Shown piece by piece: positions 17,987-27,819 of a stretch of 64,000 bases of DNA. The notes below the pieces were generated by a model. It ran no database searches. It saw only the letters and a list, made by a program, of their open reading frames with translations, and had not been told where the DNA came from. The stretch is from NCBI RefSeq assembly GCF_003862495.1, contig NZ_RRCH01000012.1, positions 1 to 64,000 on the forward strand. Reading direction: 5' to 3'. Each line of letters begins with the position of its first letter. Within the stretch, counting starts at the first letter, position 1. The position numbers were made by a program, and so were the translations under genes. This DNA is from Halocatena pleomorpha (GTDB lineage Archaea > Halobacteriota > Halobacteria > Halobacteriales > Haloarculaceae).

Positions 17987-18450
17987 TTGCATTTTATTGT
18001 GTATGGAGATACGAAAACAAATGTTCGATTGTGTAAATAGTTGGACAATATATACTTAATACGGTGGAAGAAGTCGAGTCTGGAGATAGTTATTGGTCAA
18101 TTTTATTATGAGCATAGCCTTCTAATGCTTGGCAGATAATAATATATACTGGCAGGTATTCTATCAGAATAATTTGATTAGGTATACCTAAGTGTGTTGG
18201 TGACGGATAGCACTAGTAAAATAGATTACCTGTCGTCTATATCGAATCCGCAATACAAACCATAATACACAAAATACATAATTCAATAAATATGTAGTGG
18301 TAACAGTTGTTATCGGGTTAGATCATTGATCTCAGCAGGAATGGTTACAACTGTACGTTTGTAATCGACGCGTCTCTTCGTACGATCTTCGAATACGCCC
18401 CGCGTACAGAGTTGTTCGGCCTTACCGAAGCAAAGTATGCCGAACGAAGA
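17987..18450. other. AT-rich intergenic region
   Basis: About 460 bases of AT-rich sequence without a supported gene, lying between the AEC gene and the decayed IclR gene. I see no clear repeat or hairpin. Its composition differs sharply from the neighbouring genes. Confidence 0.5.
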
Positions 18451-19174
18451 TTATTGGAGGCTCATATTGATTTCTATTTCTTGGGCCGCTCGGAGGAGTA
18501 ATTCGGGGAGCTCTGTCCGAAAGTATTCTCCTTTGATCCGGTTTGCTGGACCGGTGATCGACAGGGCGCCGAACAGTCTTCCGCTTTCCTCACCACAGAG
18601 GGCACTCCGATGCCGCGCATTCCTTCGATCCGTTCGCTGTCATTGAGCGCATACCCCTGCTCGTGTACCGTCGCCAACTCCTTGTGGAGAACGTCACGAT
18701 CGGTGATCGTGTTCACCGTTCGCTCCGGGAGTCCGTGCGTATCGATGATATGATCGACTCGTTCGTCTGGCATGGCGGCCAACATCGCTTTTTCTGGTTC
18801 CGGTACAGTGCATCGGGAGTTCCGAGGTAGAGATCGGTCGTGACGAGCGCCAATTCTTAGGTTTGTTTTGCTACTGTATCCACCGTCTGTTTCGCCGTTC
18901 GATACAGGTGTCGCCGGTCACGAGCGTGACCGCCGAAGCGCAGCCACTGCAACCCAACGTGGTACGTGTCCCCCTGTTTCACCCCGTAACCGTTGTGTTG
19001 TAACGCCGCAAGATGATTGTAGATAGTACTTTTTGTCAGGTCGAGACGTGTATCGAGCTCCGACACTCGTGCCCCATTTGACTGCTCAACTGCTTCAACA
19101 ATCGCTAATGCGTGTTCAACCGTCTGGATCGGGTTCGTTGGATTGTTTTCTATACCCTTTGTATTACTATCCAT
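18451..19174 (-). pseudogene. Decayed IclR-family transcriptional regulator
   Basis: The N-terminal HTH part is intact from ATG 19174 (VEHALAIVEAVEQ, STIYNHLAALQHNGY, YHVGLQWLRFGG) and ends at a TAA (18857-18859). The C-terminal effector domain reappears in a second frame at about 18785-18600 (PDERVDHIIDTHGLPE, LNDSERIEGMRGIGVP) and ends in a third frame (LFGALSITGPANRIKG, then FRTELPELLL) with a stop at 18451-18453. At least one stop and two frameshifts are present, and the central segment is too short for IclR. A short HTH-only protein might still be made. It lies next to a CoA-transferase gene, a common IclR target type. Confidence 0.85.
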
Positions 19175-19249
19175 ACTACAAATCTCGTTTGATGTAGCCG
19201 CATTCCCTGTATCGGTTGTCTTCCGAATCCGCCCATTGAATGGCCCTGG

Positions 19250-20410
19250 TTAGGTAACCGCTCCAGTCTCCCGCAACCGTTCGATCGCCGCCGCGTCGTA
19301 GTTCGCCGCTCGGAGCAGTTCCTCTGTGTGTTCTCCATGGTCAGGAATAGATTCGTCGCTAGCGGGAAGATCACACACGGCAGGGAACCCGATCCGCGGC
19401 GGGGCGTCGCCGTCTTGGATGAGTCCGCGAGCGCGGCACTGCGTCGATTCGACCGCCTCGCTAGGGGTATAAACACCGTCGACAGTCGCGTCCACGTCGT
19501 CGAACGCTTTGACCCACTCCTCACGGGTCCGTTCACAGAAGACGGCCTCCAACTCCTCACGAAGGACCTGTCGCTCGGCTGGACCTGATATCATGTGCTT
19601 GTCACACAAGTCTTTTCGGTCGATCGCTCTACAGAACGCTCCCCAGAACTGTGGTTCGAGTGCTGCGAGTGTGACGTACTTCCCATCGGCGGTTTCATAG
19701 ATGTCGTACCACGGAAGCTCACCGGTGAGCGGTGTTTCGCTGGGACGAGGTGATTCCTCGGAAAATACGCCAGCCGTGAGCGACTGGGCAAACGAGAGCA
19801 CAACGTCGGTCATCCCTACATCGATGTATTCGCCTGTGCCGTCGCTGAGTTCGCGCGAGCAGAGCGCGCCGACGATGGCGAACGCCGCGAACAAGCCACC
19901 ACCCATGTCTGCTACCTGATAGCCCGGAACGACCGGCGTGGAATTCTCGTCTCCCCGCGTCATATCGAGTAGCCCTGCCCGTCCGACGTAGTTGAGATCG
20001 TGTCCTGCTTGCTCGGCAAGCGGTCCTGTTTGTCCGTAGCCCGAGAGTGAACAGTAGACGATCGAAGGATTTTGTTCGTAGACGGTCTCGTATTCAATCC
20101 CGAGCCGCTCGGTTACACCAGGACGGAAGCTTTCGATCACCACGTCAGCGTCATTAAGCAACCGATAAAACGCTTCACGACCCCCATCAGTTTTGAGATC
20201 GAGTCCGACACTTTTCTTTCCGCGGTTAACCGCATCGAACAGTGATCCGACACCACGAGTGGTCATCGGCGGCATGGATCGGGCGTAGTCTCCGCTGTCC
20301 GTGTCTTCGATTTTGATGACGTCTGCACCCGCGTCACAGAGCAGTTGGGTAGCGTACGGTCCCGGAAGAAGTCGCGTGAGATCAAGCACACGAATGCTAT
20401 CGAGTTGCAC
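19250..20410 (-). CDS. CaiB/BaiF (class III) CoA-transferase or alpha-methylacyl-CoA racemase-like enzyme
   Basis: A 386-residue protein with the family start LDSIRVLDLTRLLPGPYATQLLCDAGADVIKIE and conserved SLSGYGQTGP. The segment GHDLNY (His137, Asp138) and VADMGGG (Asp168) match the His/Asp pair of alpha-methylacyl-CoA racemases, which favours racemase or epimerase activity over oxalate/carnitine-type CoA transfer. Length is normal. The decayed IclR gene lies 75 nt downstream on the same strand. A CoA-linked branched-chain or sterol-like acid is a plausible substrate but unproven. Confidence 0.9.
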   Translation of the reverse strand: MQLDSIRVLDLTRLLPGPYATQLLCDAGADVIKIEDTDSGDYARSMPPMTTRGVGSLFDAVNRGKKSVGLDLKTDGGREAFYRLLNDADVVIESFRPGVTERLGIEYETVYEQNPSIVYCSLSGYGQTGPLAEQAGHDLNYVGRAGLLDMTRGDENSTPVVPGYQVADMGGGLFAAFAIVGALCSRELSDGTGEYIDVGMTDVVLSFAQSLTAGVFSEESPRPSETPLTGELPWYDIYETADGKYVTLAALEPQFWGAFCRAIDRKDLCDKHMISGPAERQVLREELEAVFCERTREEWVKAFDDVDATVDGVYTPSEAVESTQCRARGLIQDGDAPPRIGFPAVCDLPASDESIPDHGEHTEELLRAANYDAAAIERLRETGAVT

Positions 20411-20575
20411 ACTATCAAGTCAGCTGTCACCACCGTAAAACTACGTGATATCTCTGAGAAACAGGCTCTTGCAGGTGCTATAAAGACTGCATCAAACTTT
20501 ATATCTCTTGTAAACATACAAAATAAACAAAAATTCTCGTAATATTTTTCAGAGTAAGTCCCTAAACAAAAATCG

Positions 20576-21637
20576 ATGATTCGTGGGTCTACTCGTCGAG
20601 GATTTCTCGTGACCGTGGGTGCAGGGACAGCGTCTTTGGCCGGTTGTTTTACGCAGCAGGGAGATAACGATCGAGACGGTTCGGAACCGACCAGAACTAG
20701 CGACCGGCGCAAAACCGATCAAAACGGTGTGCCAGTCGAGAAAGGGGCTGTCGAGTCCGTCGTTCCCCCGGAGAATGGAGCTGTGGTTTTCGTGTACGAC
20801 GATGGGCCGATGACGGACTACACAGAGGCGTTCCCTGCGCATCAATCATACGACGCACCAGCCACGGTTGGGATTGTCAGCGAGTGGGTCGGTCGCACAA
20901 ACTTCATGGAGCGGGAGTGGATGGATGTTGATCATCTCACGAAACTCGTGGACGCCGGCTGGGAAATTGCGTCTCATACGGCCGAGCACACGACTGTGGG
21001 GACGTACGAACTGGTCGAAGACGTTGCTCCAACTGACGAACGCGTCTATCCGACGGCCGTTCGACACGGATTTTGGACCCCAAAAGACGTAGAGATCACT
21101 ACTGGAGACCGAACGGTGCGCACGAGTGCTGTCGGTAGGGGGAGCGACGATATTGGTCGATACGTCGAACTCGGAGATCCCGTCGGTGCCTCGTTTGCCG
21201 CCGAGGAAGCGGTCATACGGTATCCACCGAGTGTGATGGAACACGCACTCGCTAGGTCGAAACGGGATCTAGAGGGATTCGGGTTCGATGTCAAGACGTT
21301 CCTTGCGCCGTACGACGATTTCGACGCGTGGTCGCAGCGCTTCGTCGATGATTTTTACATTGGGGTTGCCAACGGCGATCACGGGAACCGAATCAATGAT
21401 CCTGATGCGTTTTCCCCTTACCAGACTCGGAGAGCGTATTTCGTTGAATTTACCGAACCGAAGTTCGTCAAACGCGATCTCGACGCGATCGCCAACCGTG
21501 GCGCACTGGGTGTTTTTGGTGCGCACACGCATAAGGATTCTGTCACAAAGGATCGAATCCGAACGACCCTCGAATGGGTCGAAAAACGAAATATCGAGGT
21601 GATGACACTCCGTGACGCGATCGAAATCTACGCCTGA
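20576..21637 (+). CDS. Tat lipoprotein polysaccharide deacetylase
   Basis: A 353-residue exported protein. STRRGFLVT (residues 5-13) and a lipobox LAGC with Cys24 predict a Tat-exported, lipid-anchored protein, a common haloarchaeal arrangement. The NodB-type deacetylase domain has YDDGPM (Asp75/Asp76) and SHTAEH (His134, His138), fitting the metal-binding Asp and His-x-x-x-His motifs. It probably removes acetyl groups from a polysaccharide outside the membrane. It opens the surface-glycan region and lies divergent from the CoA-transferase. The exact sugar is unknown. Confidence 0.88.
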   Translation: MIRGSTRRGFLVTVGAGTASLAGCFTQQGDNDRDGSEPTRTSDRRKTDQNGVPVEKGAVESVVPPENGAVVFVYDDGPMTDYTEAFPAHQSYDAPATVGIVSEWVGRTNFMEREWMDVDHLTKLVDAGWEIASHTAEHTTVGTYELVEDVAPTDERVYPTAVRHGFWTPKDVEITTGDRTVRTSAVGRGSDDIGRYVELGDPVGASFAAEEAVIRYPPSVMEHALARSKRDLEGFGFDVKTFLAPYDDFDAWSQRFVDDFYIGVANGDHGNRINDPDAFSPYQTRRAYFVEFTEPKFVKRDLDAIANRGALGVFGAHTHKDSVTKDRIRTTLEWVEKRNIEVMTLRDAIEIYA

Positions 21638-21799
21638 GCAGTGACAACACTCCTTCTCTATTTCGACGGTTTCGTCACCGACCTTACGGGTGACGACCCC
21701 ACACCGAGTTGACTGTTCAGCCGTTTTCATGATTCAACGAGTCGATTGACGCGTTTATGCCCTCATTGATTATCTGTGGGTGGCCCGAAACGGAACTGT

Positions 21800-23944
21800 A
21801 TGCCCACCTTTTCGAACCGAACTGTTTTTGGGATACTCTCCGTACTGATCTCGTATCTGCTGCTCGATGCCGTTTTGGGTGGTGTATTACCAGGGAGTCC
21901 CCTGCTACGGTCTCTTTTCGGGTTTGTTCTCCTCACAGTAGCACCGGGATATTTGTTCGTCATGTTGCTGGGGATCCGGGGTCGACCACCGGGCCGAATC
22001 CTTCTCTACTCGGTCGGCCTCAGTCTGTTCGTCGTGGTTGTCCTTTCAGCCTTACTCAACAGTCTGTTATCACTGTTCTCGTTCGCTCGCCCGCTCTCTT
22101 CAGTGAGTCTGACAGTCGCCGTGTTGGTGCTCGTACTCAGTATGGCTGCGGTGTGCTACGTCGCTGGTTCGACTCTTCGATCACCGTTGCGGTCGTTGTC
22201 ACTGTCACATTGTGATCAAATCGCTGTCGTGGTCGTGAGCCTTCTGCCGATGGTTTCGATCCTTCTTACCGTGTTCTCTACGATTCCACGGTTCGATCAG
22301 TTGCAGCTTGTATTGTTATGTCTCCTCTCGACCGTACCACTGGTGCTTCAGCAGTGGGACAGATCGCCTGCTCTCTCCCCGTACGCGATCTGGGCGGTTT
22401 CAGCGGCTGTGCTGTTCCAGATGACGCTCGTTTCAGGCCACCTCTGGGGCTTCGATATCCACTTCGAGTATGCTACAGCTGCGAACATCCTCCACGATGG
22501 CTACTGGGATCCGGGAGCGAGCAACCCGAGCAACTCGTTGGCGACGGTCACACTGCTGGCGGCCGTCTACTCGATGGTGACCGGCTTGGATCTCGTCTGG
22601 GTGTACAAGTTCGTCTATCCAGTACTCGTTTCGCTCCTCCCGCTTGGCGTCTGGTACGTCGTACGGAGCACCTTTGAGGATCGATCGATCGCTACGCTTG
22701 CCCCGTTCGCCCTCGTGTTCTACTACGGATTTTTCAAAGACATGCCTGATAAACAACTGGTCGCTGGACTGTTCGCCGTCTTCCTACTCATCGTGTTTCT
22801 CGATACGGAACTATCCCCCACCCAGCGGTGGACTGTCGGTCTCGCGTTCGCCGTCGCGCTCACGCTCTCCCACTACGGTGTCAGTCTGTTGTTCACCGCG
22901 TTTCTCGGGAGTGCCCTTCTGGCTCGCTACGCAGTGCAAATGCTGCCGACGGCTGATGTCGACGCTCGCCTTACTCGCCCCGCGCTCGTTGGATTTCTCG
23001 GCGTATTCTGGGTCGTGTGGTATCTGTTTACCGCTTCCGGCGTGAACTTCTACCGCGTCGTTGGGGTCGGCTACGAACTCCTCTCGACGCTTCCGTTCCC
23101 GATGGCAGAACGGAGTGGGGCGGCTTATGCGACTGCGGGGTTCACGTCGGTGTACTGGATTATTTATAAATTCCTGCACATCGTTCTGGCCGGGCTCATC
23201 GGGATCGGAATGTTTGACGCCTTGTCTGCTGTCGTTACCGATCGTGACGGCCCTTCTTCCGTCGAGTACTCCCTGTTTTCGGCAGGCGTACTCGCTTTCC
23301 TCGGCGCGTCGGTGGTTTTCACATTCGGAATGGGCTTCGACAGAACGTTCCAAATCGCCCTGTTCGTGGTGGCTCCGTTTGCGATCACCGGCGCGCGAAC
23401 CGTCATCTCGGTCGTCTCACGAGGTGCTGTTCATCTGCCACTAACTGGTCTCCGCGCGCACATTGCTGCCGTTCCAGTCGACAGTCTCTTTGCAGTGTTT
23501 CTTGCCGTGTTGTTCCTGTTCAGTTCGGGCACCGTTTTCGCGGTTGCGGGCGAGCAGCTCCCACCGTACAACATCAACGTTGACGAGGACGCTGGCTGGC
23601 CAGTGTACTCTCAAAGCGAAGTCGACGCCACGCGATGGTTGGCGACACACACCGATACCAACGATACGATCGCGGTTTACAACGAGTGGGACCAGATCAA
23701 AAGCCGAGACGGTTTGCTTGTGAGTGAAGTCGTTCCCGCGGACAAACTAGAACCGATCTGGCTGAACCGTACGACGCTGAATCGGAGCGGATACGTTTAC
23801 GTGAGTCACAAACCCATGTTGCAGTTGGGCAGCGATACGGAGTATATCGACGCCCGTAATACACCGTTCTATCGGGATACGCTCTCGACTGCTGAGACGG
23901 TGTACACCGACCGGAACGTGACGATCTACTACGTTGAAGCGTGA
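21800..23944 (+). CDS. Large polytopic membrane protein (DUF2206-like), probable glycan-assembly component
   Basis: About 714 residues with more than a dozen TM helices and a soluble C-terminal tail of about 130 residues. An in-frame GTG at 21776 would add 8 residues; the ATG at 21800 is preferred. The segment SGHLWGFDIHFEY in the first large loop, with clustered Asp/His/Glu, resembles the first external loop of GT-C-like membrane glycosyltransferases. The overall layout fits archaeal DUF2206 proteins found in exopolysaccharide loci. I infer transfer or polymerisation of lipid-linked sugars, without proof. It shares direction with the upstream deacetylase (162-nt gap). Confidence 0.75.
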   Translation: MPTFSNRTVFGILSVLISYLLLDAVLGGVLPGSPLLRSLFGFVLLTVAPGYLFVMLLGIRGRPPGRILLYSVGLSLFVVVVLSALLNSLLSLFSFARPLSSVSLTVAVLVLVLSMAAVCYVAGSTLRSPLRSLSLSHCDQIAVVVVSLLPMVSILLTVFSTIPRFDQLQLVLLCLLSTVPLVLQQWDRSPALSPYAIWAVSAAVLFQMTLVSGHLWGFDIHFEYATAANILHDGYWDPGASNPSNSLATVTLLAAVYSMVTGLDLVWVYKFVYPVLVSLLPLGVWYVVRSTFEDRSIATLAPFALVFYYGFFKDMPDKQLVAGLFAVFLLIVFLDTELSPTQRWTVGLAFAVALTLSHYGVSLLFTAFLGSALLARYAVQMLPTADVDARLTRPALVGFLGVFWVVWYLFTASGVNFYRVVGVGYELLSTLPFPMAERSGAAYATAGFTSVYWIIYKFLHIVLAGLIGIGMFDALSAVVTDRDGPSSVEYSLFSAGVLAFLGASVVFTFGMGFDRTFQIALFVVAPFAITGARTVISVVSRGAVHLPLTGLRAHIAAVPVDSLFAVFLAVLFLFSSGTVFAVAGEQLPPYNINVDEDAGWPVYSQSEVDATRWLATHTDTNDTIAVYNEWDQIKSRDGLLVSEVVPADKLEPIWLNRTTLNRSGYVYVSHKPMLQLGSDTEYIDARNTPFYRDTLSTAETVYTDRNVTIYYVEA

Positions 23945-23962
23945 GCGTGCTGTTCGATGTGC

Positions 23963-25282
23963 TCAGGCAGCATTGAGATTTCCCTCGCTAGTCCACCCGT
24001 TGGAGAGGTCGAGTTTCGAATCGGTCAGCACCCCGGTGAATACGTTGTTCGTGAACGCACAGTCGATAAACGAACCGTTCTCTGCGTGTGCGACGATCCC
24101 ATTGCTTGCGTTTCCACCGCTTTGAATCGTGTTCCCGCGAACTTGCAGCGCGGTAATGTCGTTCGACTCGGCAACACACCGGATCGCTGATCGATAGTTT
24201 CCTCGGAAGTCGTTGTTTTTGATCTGATTGCCGACACTGGTAGCTCCCTCGGCCGCTCGCACGATGACGTGATCCCGGTCAGAGTGCTCCATGTAGCTGT
24301 CACAGCCGCTGACGGTCGAATAACTGCAACGATCGAGTTCGATCGACGCGCCTTGTGCGGCAGCGTTGCGATAGAGTTTGGCGTTTGTGATTCGCCACGC
24401 GTTCCCTCGGGCGACGATCGCAGGCCCGCTGTTGTTCCCAAACCAGTTGGTGTCTACGCGCACGACACCGACGGCCGGATGTGACTCCTTGTTGGCACCG
24501 CCCCGGAGTCCCGTCCCCCTGTTCGTGATGAACCGACACCCGGCGAAGTAGTTGTCATCGGTGCTCGCTGTGGAGCCAGCCAGCCAAAAACCAGTTTCAG
24601 GGGCGGAGTGAAATCCACAGTTGATGAATCGACTGTTCCAGAACGCTCCATACACGACGTTGCCGGCGCTGTTGTTCCCCTTGTTGCCGTCGAAGGTGAT
24701 GTTTCGGAGTGTACACTGCATCACGTTGTTCCGGGGCGGATCGGGTGTCGTTATCAGATCGGCGTTCGCGTCGTCTTTGAGTTTGATCGTGGTTGCGTTA
24801 CAGCCCGAACCGTGGAGTGTGACACCGTGGGCGAGTGTGAGTTCGCTTCCGACGTACGTTCCGGGTGCGAGACGCACGACGACGTTCCCTCCTGTTCGAT
24901 CGATCACGTCCTGAATCCCTTCGACGCCGTCCTCCGGTGTGAGATAATACTCTCCCGGTCGCTTCGATTCGGATTCGATGTTCAACGTGATCCACCGGTC
25001 GCCGTCCGAGAGCGTCCGCCGAGTCGTATCGGTCTGTTTCCCGTCGGTTACCTCCCAGATCGTGCCTTTAGCCTCGTTCGCTGGGGGACGGTCCCGCTTC
25101 GGTCCAACGTAGTACTGTCGTGTGATTTGATAAACTCGATCGATATCCATTGGTGATACAGGCGTAGTGTGGTGTCGATCGGTGGCGAGTTGACTCGTTA
25201 CCGAGCCGGCGACGACGGCGCTTCCTGCGCTTACGATCGCTAAGAACGTCCGTCGTCGAATCGACACCGACTCCCGGGCCAT
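23963..25282 (-). CDS. Tat-exported right-handed beta-helix protein
   Basis: A 439-residue secreted protein. The Tat motif IRRRTFLA is at residues 8-15. From about residue 115 (EDGVEGIQDVID, APGTYVGSELTLAHGVTLHG) it shows the start of a pectate-lyase-like parallel beta-helix, followed by many short turns with Asn ladders (NNSAGNVV, FRGNYRSA, IQSGGNASNG). Such proteins bind, cut or epimerise acidic polysaccharides. No catalytic triad can be assigned. It lies inside the glycan locus and converges with the DUF2206-like gene, so it may act on the exported polymer. Confidence 0.85.
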   Translation of the reverse strand: MARESVSIRRRTFLAIVSAGSAVVAGSVTSQLATDRHHTTPVSPMDIDRVYQITRQYYVGPKRDRPPANEAKGTIWEVTDGKQTDTTRRTLSDGDRWITLNIESESKRPGEYYLTPEDGVEGIQDVIDRTGGNVVVRLAPGTYVGSELTLAHGVTLHGSGCNATTIKLKDDANADLITTPDPPRNNVMQCTLRNITFDGNKGNNSAGNVVYGAFWNSRFINCGFHSAPETGFWLAGSTASTDDNYFAGCRFITNRGTGLRGGANKESHPAVGVVRVDTNWFGNNSGPAIVARGNAWRITNAKLYRNAAAQGASIELDRCSYSTVSGCDSYMEHSDRDHVIVRAAEGATSVGNQIKNNDFRGNYRSAIRCVAESNDITALQVRGNTIQSGGNASNGIVAHAENGSFIDCAFTNNVFTGVLTDSKLDLSNGWTSEGNLNAA

Positions 25283-25383
25283 TCACGAACTGTTTTTTCC
25301 GGAACGGATTGACTATTGTGTCGTTGAGTATTCGAAACAATTGGCTAGTGAGTCATTGAGTACGACTGAACTACTGGCACTCG

Positions 25384-26379
25384 TCAGTAGGCGATTATCT
25401 CGTATGCTTTCTGTACGATGTCCATCAATTTCCCCGATTTGATGAGGTAATGTGGAACCGGTTCCGCGTCGTACTTGCTTTTGTAGTGAGCGAGCGGTTC
25501 GAGATTCGCGTTGCCAAGGTCGTACCGATCGATCGACCCCAGTTCCGGGTCGGTGAGTATGTCCTCAATGATTCGCCAGTGCAACAGTTCGTTGGCGTTC
25601 CCGTTTCGTTCGGTGCGTGTTCCGCCCTGAAAGAAATATCCTTTATCGTTTGAGTACACAACCGTGATACCACTGAGGAACGCTCCGGCGGCCGTTTCTG
25701 CGACGTAGACGCGAATGCGATCCCCGAGCGTCTCTACGAGATCACGGGTGTACTCCCACGACACGGGATAGTTGTCTCCCTGTTCATTCCGACGAGTTCT
25801 ATGAGCGTCGTAAACGGCGCGTGCGTCCTCGATACCGCCTTGTGAAACGGTGATCCCCGCCTCCTCAGCGTTGTGGACTCCACGCCGGGCTTCCCGACTG
25901 AACGACTGTAGAACCCGCTTTGGGGTCGTCGATCGTAAAGCGAGTTGGTAGGTAAAGCGTGACTCGACATCGAAACCGGCCCAGAGATAGGGTCGTGGGT
26001 CGGTGTACGTAGTGCTACAGGACACCCCGAACAGCGTACACGGGTCGTGGGCTGCCACGGTTTCGAGTATCGCCTGCGTGAACTCTTTGTTTACTATCTC
26101 TCGTTTGCGTTGTTTCGGACTCGTCGGCATCAGTATCGGTCCCATCTGTGGAATGCCGAATCCGGGTGGTGGAGAGATGATTGCCGTCGCGAACAACTCT
26201 GTTCGAACGACAGCAGGCAACAATCCGACCAACTGTTGGCCCTTGTATCCGCCGTACAGACACACATCTTTCGCGTGCCTATCGAGGACTCGAAGTGTTT
26301 CGGGGGTGTGAGACCACTCGAAACCGGTGGCAGGAAGCGCCTTCCCCCAGTCGGAGAACGTGAGTGTTTCGATGTGCAT
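25384..26379 (-). CDS. FemAB-like GNAT-fold transferase, copy 1
   Basis: A 331-residue protein of the FemAB/GNAT type. It shows FSREARRGVHNAEEAGITVS, YVAETAAGAFLSG, YFFQGGTRTERNGNANELLHWRIIED and a terminal YKSKYDAEPVPHY, all typical of FemAB-like proteins in polysaccharide loci. Bacterial FemX/MurM use aminoacyl-tRNA to add amino acids to a glycopeptide; other relatives have unknown donors. A second member (28667-29698) lies 2.3 kb away. It is on the opposite strand from the core operon and 101 nt upstream of the beta-helix gene. Confidence 0.82.
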   Translation of the reverse strand: MHIETLTFSDWGKALPATGFEWSHTPETLRVLDRHAKDVCLYGGYKGQQLVGLLPAVVRTELFATAIISPPPGFGIPQMGPILMPTSPKQRKREIVNKEFTQAILETVAAHDPCTLFGVSCSTTYTDPRPYLWAGFDVESRFTYQLALRSTTPKRVLQSFSREARRGVHNAEEAGITVSQGGIEDARAVYDAHRTRRNEQGDNYPVSWEYTRDLVETLGDRIRVYVAETAAGAFLSGITVVYSNDKGYFFQGGTRTERNGNANELLHWRIIEDILTDPELGSIDRYDLGNANLEPLAHYKSKYDAEPVPHYLIKSGKLMDIVQKAYEIIAY

Positions 26380-26709
26380 GCTATGTAGTACCTGTACGAA
26401 TGTCGAGAACTACTGTTGGTCGCCAATATTTTAAACGGAACTGATGGTTTAGCTCCGTTCGACGCGATGAACCATATAACACTCCAATAAATAACTCTAT
26501 CGATTCAATAAACTTGCTGTTAACTATGTTCATTCATTTTAGTAACTGTTCAGTCTTACCCTTCGAATGTTGTTCTATCGTACTCGCATCTCCTCTAACA
26601 GTGAATAACCACGTGTTACTTGATATTTGATAATATAATAGGCGATTTCATTGATCTAATTAGATGATATTTACTACTCGCGGTAACTAGTTCACAGCCA
26701 TGAGGAACG
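26380..26709. other. AT-rich divergent intergenic region upstream of the core glycan operon
   Basis: About 330 AT-rich bases between divergent genes, with no supported gene. It must hold promoters for the FemAB-like gene (minus) and the GT2-led operon (plus). Confidence 0.5.
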
Positions 26710-27819
26710 ATGACAGAAGGAACGGATAATACAGCGTGCGGTACTTCTTCTGATAAGCGGACAGGAGTGATCGAAACCACTATCGAGGATGGCGTCGCTG
26801 GACCACCAGGCAATATCACTACAAACAGGAACGCGGGTCACGAACACATCCCGAGGCAGCAGTTCGAATTAGAGATTTCGGAGTCGATCTGTTCCGTTCT
26901 CGTAGCAATTCCTGCGTACAATGAAGCAGCGACCATCGGTGACGTCGTCCAGACTGCTAGTGAGTACGCTGATTATGTGCTCGTTATCGACGACGGAAGT
27001 GAGGACGATACGGCCGTTCGGGCGACAGCAGTTGGTGGTGCTGTCATCAAACACCGGCAGAACCGAGGCTACGGAGCCGCCCTGAAGACGGCGTTTGAGG
27101 TCGCCTCCCGGTACAACGCTCACCACCTCGTTGTCCTCGACGGCGATGGACAGCACGACGCCGCGGACGTTCCTCGGTTGGTGGCCGCCCAAGAGCGTAC
27201 CGGCGCACACCTCGTCATCGGTAGCCGGTTCATCGAGGGGGCCACGTCGAACGCCCCGTTGTACCGCTGGATCGGTCTCAAAACAATCAACGGACTGACC
27301 AACTTGAGTCTTGGTGTCGTACGAGCTGCCTCACGGGTGAGTGACACGCAGAGTGGGTTTCGCGCGTACGACCAGACAGCGATTGAGACGCTCGCTGCAG
27401 ACAGAAGCATTGGGAACTGGATGGACGCAAGCACGGATATCCTCTATCACGCCCATCATCACAGCTACTCCATTGAAGAGGTCCCTATCACAGTGACGTA
27501 CGATGTGGCGAACGCGAGCACCCGAGCACCTTTGTCTCATGGCGTCGTCCTCATGCGGAACATCCTGAAAACGATTGAGCGCGAGCGCCCCCTGACAGCG
27601 TTGGCTGTGCCGGGCTTTGGACTCACGTTCGGCGGAATGGGCGTCGGATATATGTCTCTAGATAATTATATACAATCAGGGACGTTTCCAGTTGGTCTCG
27701 CGCTTACCGCTGCCGTTCTCATGCTCATCGGAACATTCGCTTGTTTCACCGCGATTGTGCTCCACGCGCTCAGTACTTACTTTGCGAACACGGGTATGGG
27801 GGACAGACGGATTCGATGA
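26710..27819 (+). CDS. Family 2 glycosyltransferase with C-terminal membrane segment
   Basis: A 369-residue GT-A enzyme. VLVAIPAYNEAATIG (about 63-77), VIDDGSEDD (92-100) and the metal-binding DGD of VLDGDGQHD (144-146) identify GT2. The later SGFRAYD and the overall order match dolichol-phosphate-mannose synthase-like enzymes. Two C-terminal TM helices (about 300-320 and 330-360) anchor it. A low-complexity N-terminal extension of about 55 residues is unusual. It probably charges a polyprenyl or dolichyl phosphate with a sugar. It starts a run of five overlapping genes; its TGA overlaps the next ATG (ATGA at 27816-27819). Confidence 0.92.
   Translation: MTEGTDNTACGTSSDKRTGVIETTIEDGVAGPPGNITTNRNAGHEHIPRQQFELEISESICSVLVAIPAYNEAATIGDVVQTASEYADYVLVIDDGSEDDTAVRATAVGGAVIKHRQNRGYGAALKTAFEVASRYNAHHLVVLDGDGQHDAADVPRLVAAQERTGAHLVIGSRFIEGATSNAPLYRWIGLKTINGLTNLSLGVVRAASRVSDTQSGFRAYDQTAIETLAADRSIGNWMDASTDILYHAHHHSYSIEEVPITVTYDVANASTRAPLSHGVVLMRNILKTIERERPLTALAVPGFGLTFGGMGVGYMSLDNYIQSGTFPVGLALTAAVLMLIGTFACFTAIVLHALSTYFANTGMGDRRIR

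Noticed and set aside
26380-26709. Small RNA or riboswitch before the core glycan operon
   Set aside because: The region is AT-rich without stable GC stems that I could identify; promoter function explains it adequately.
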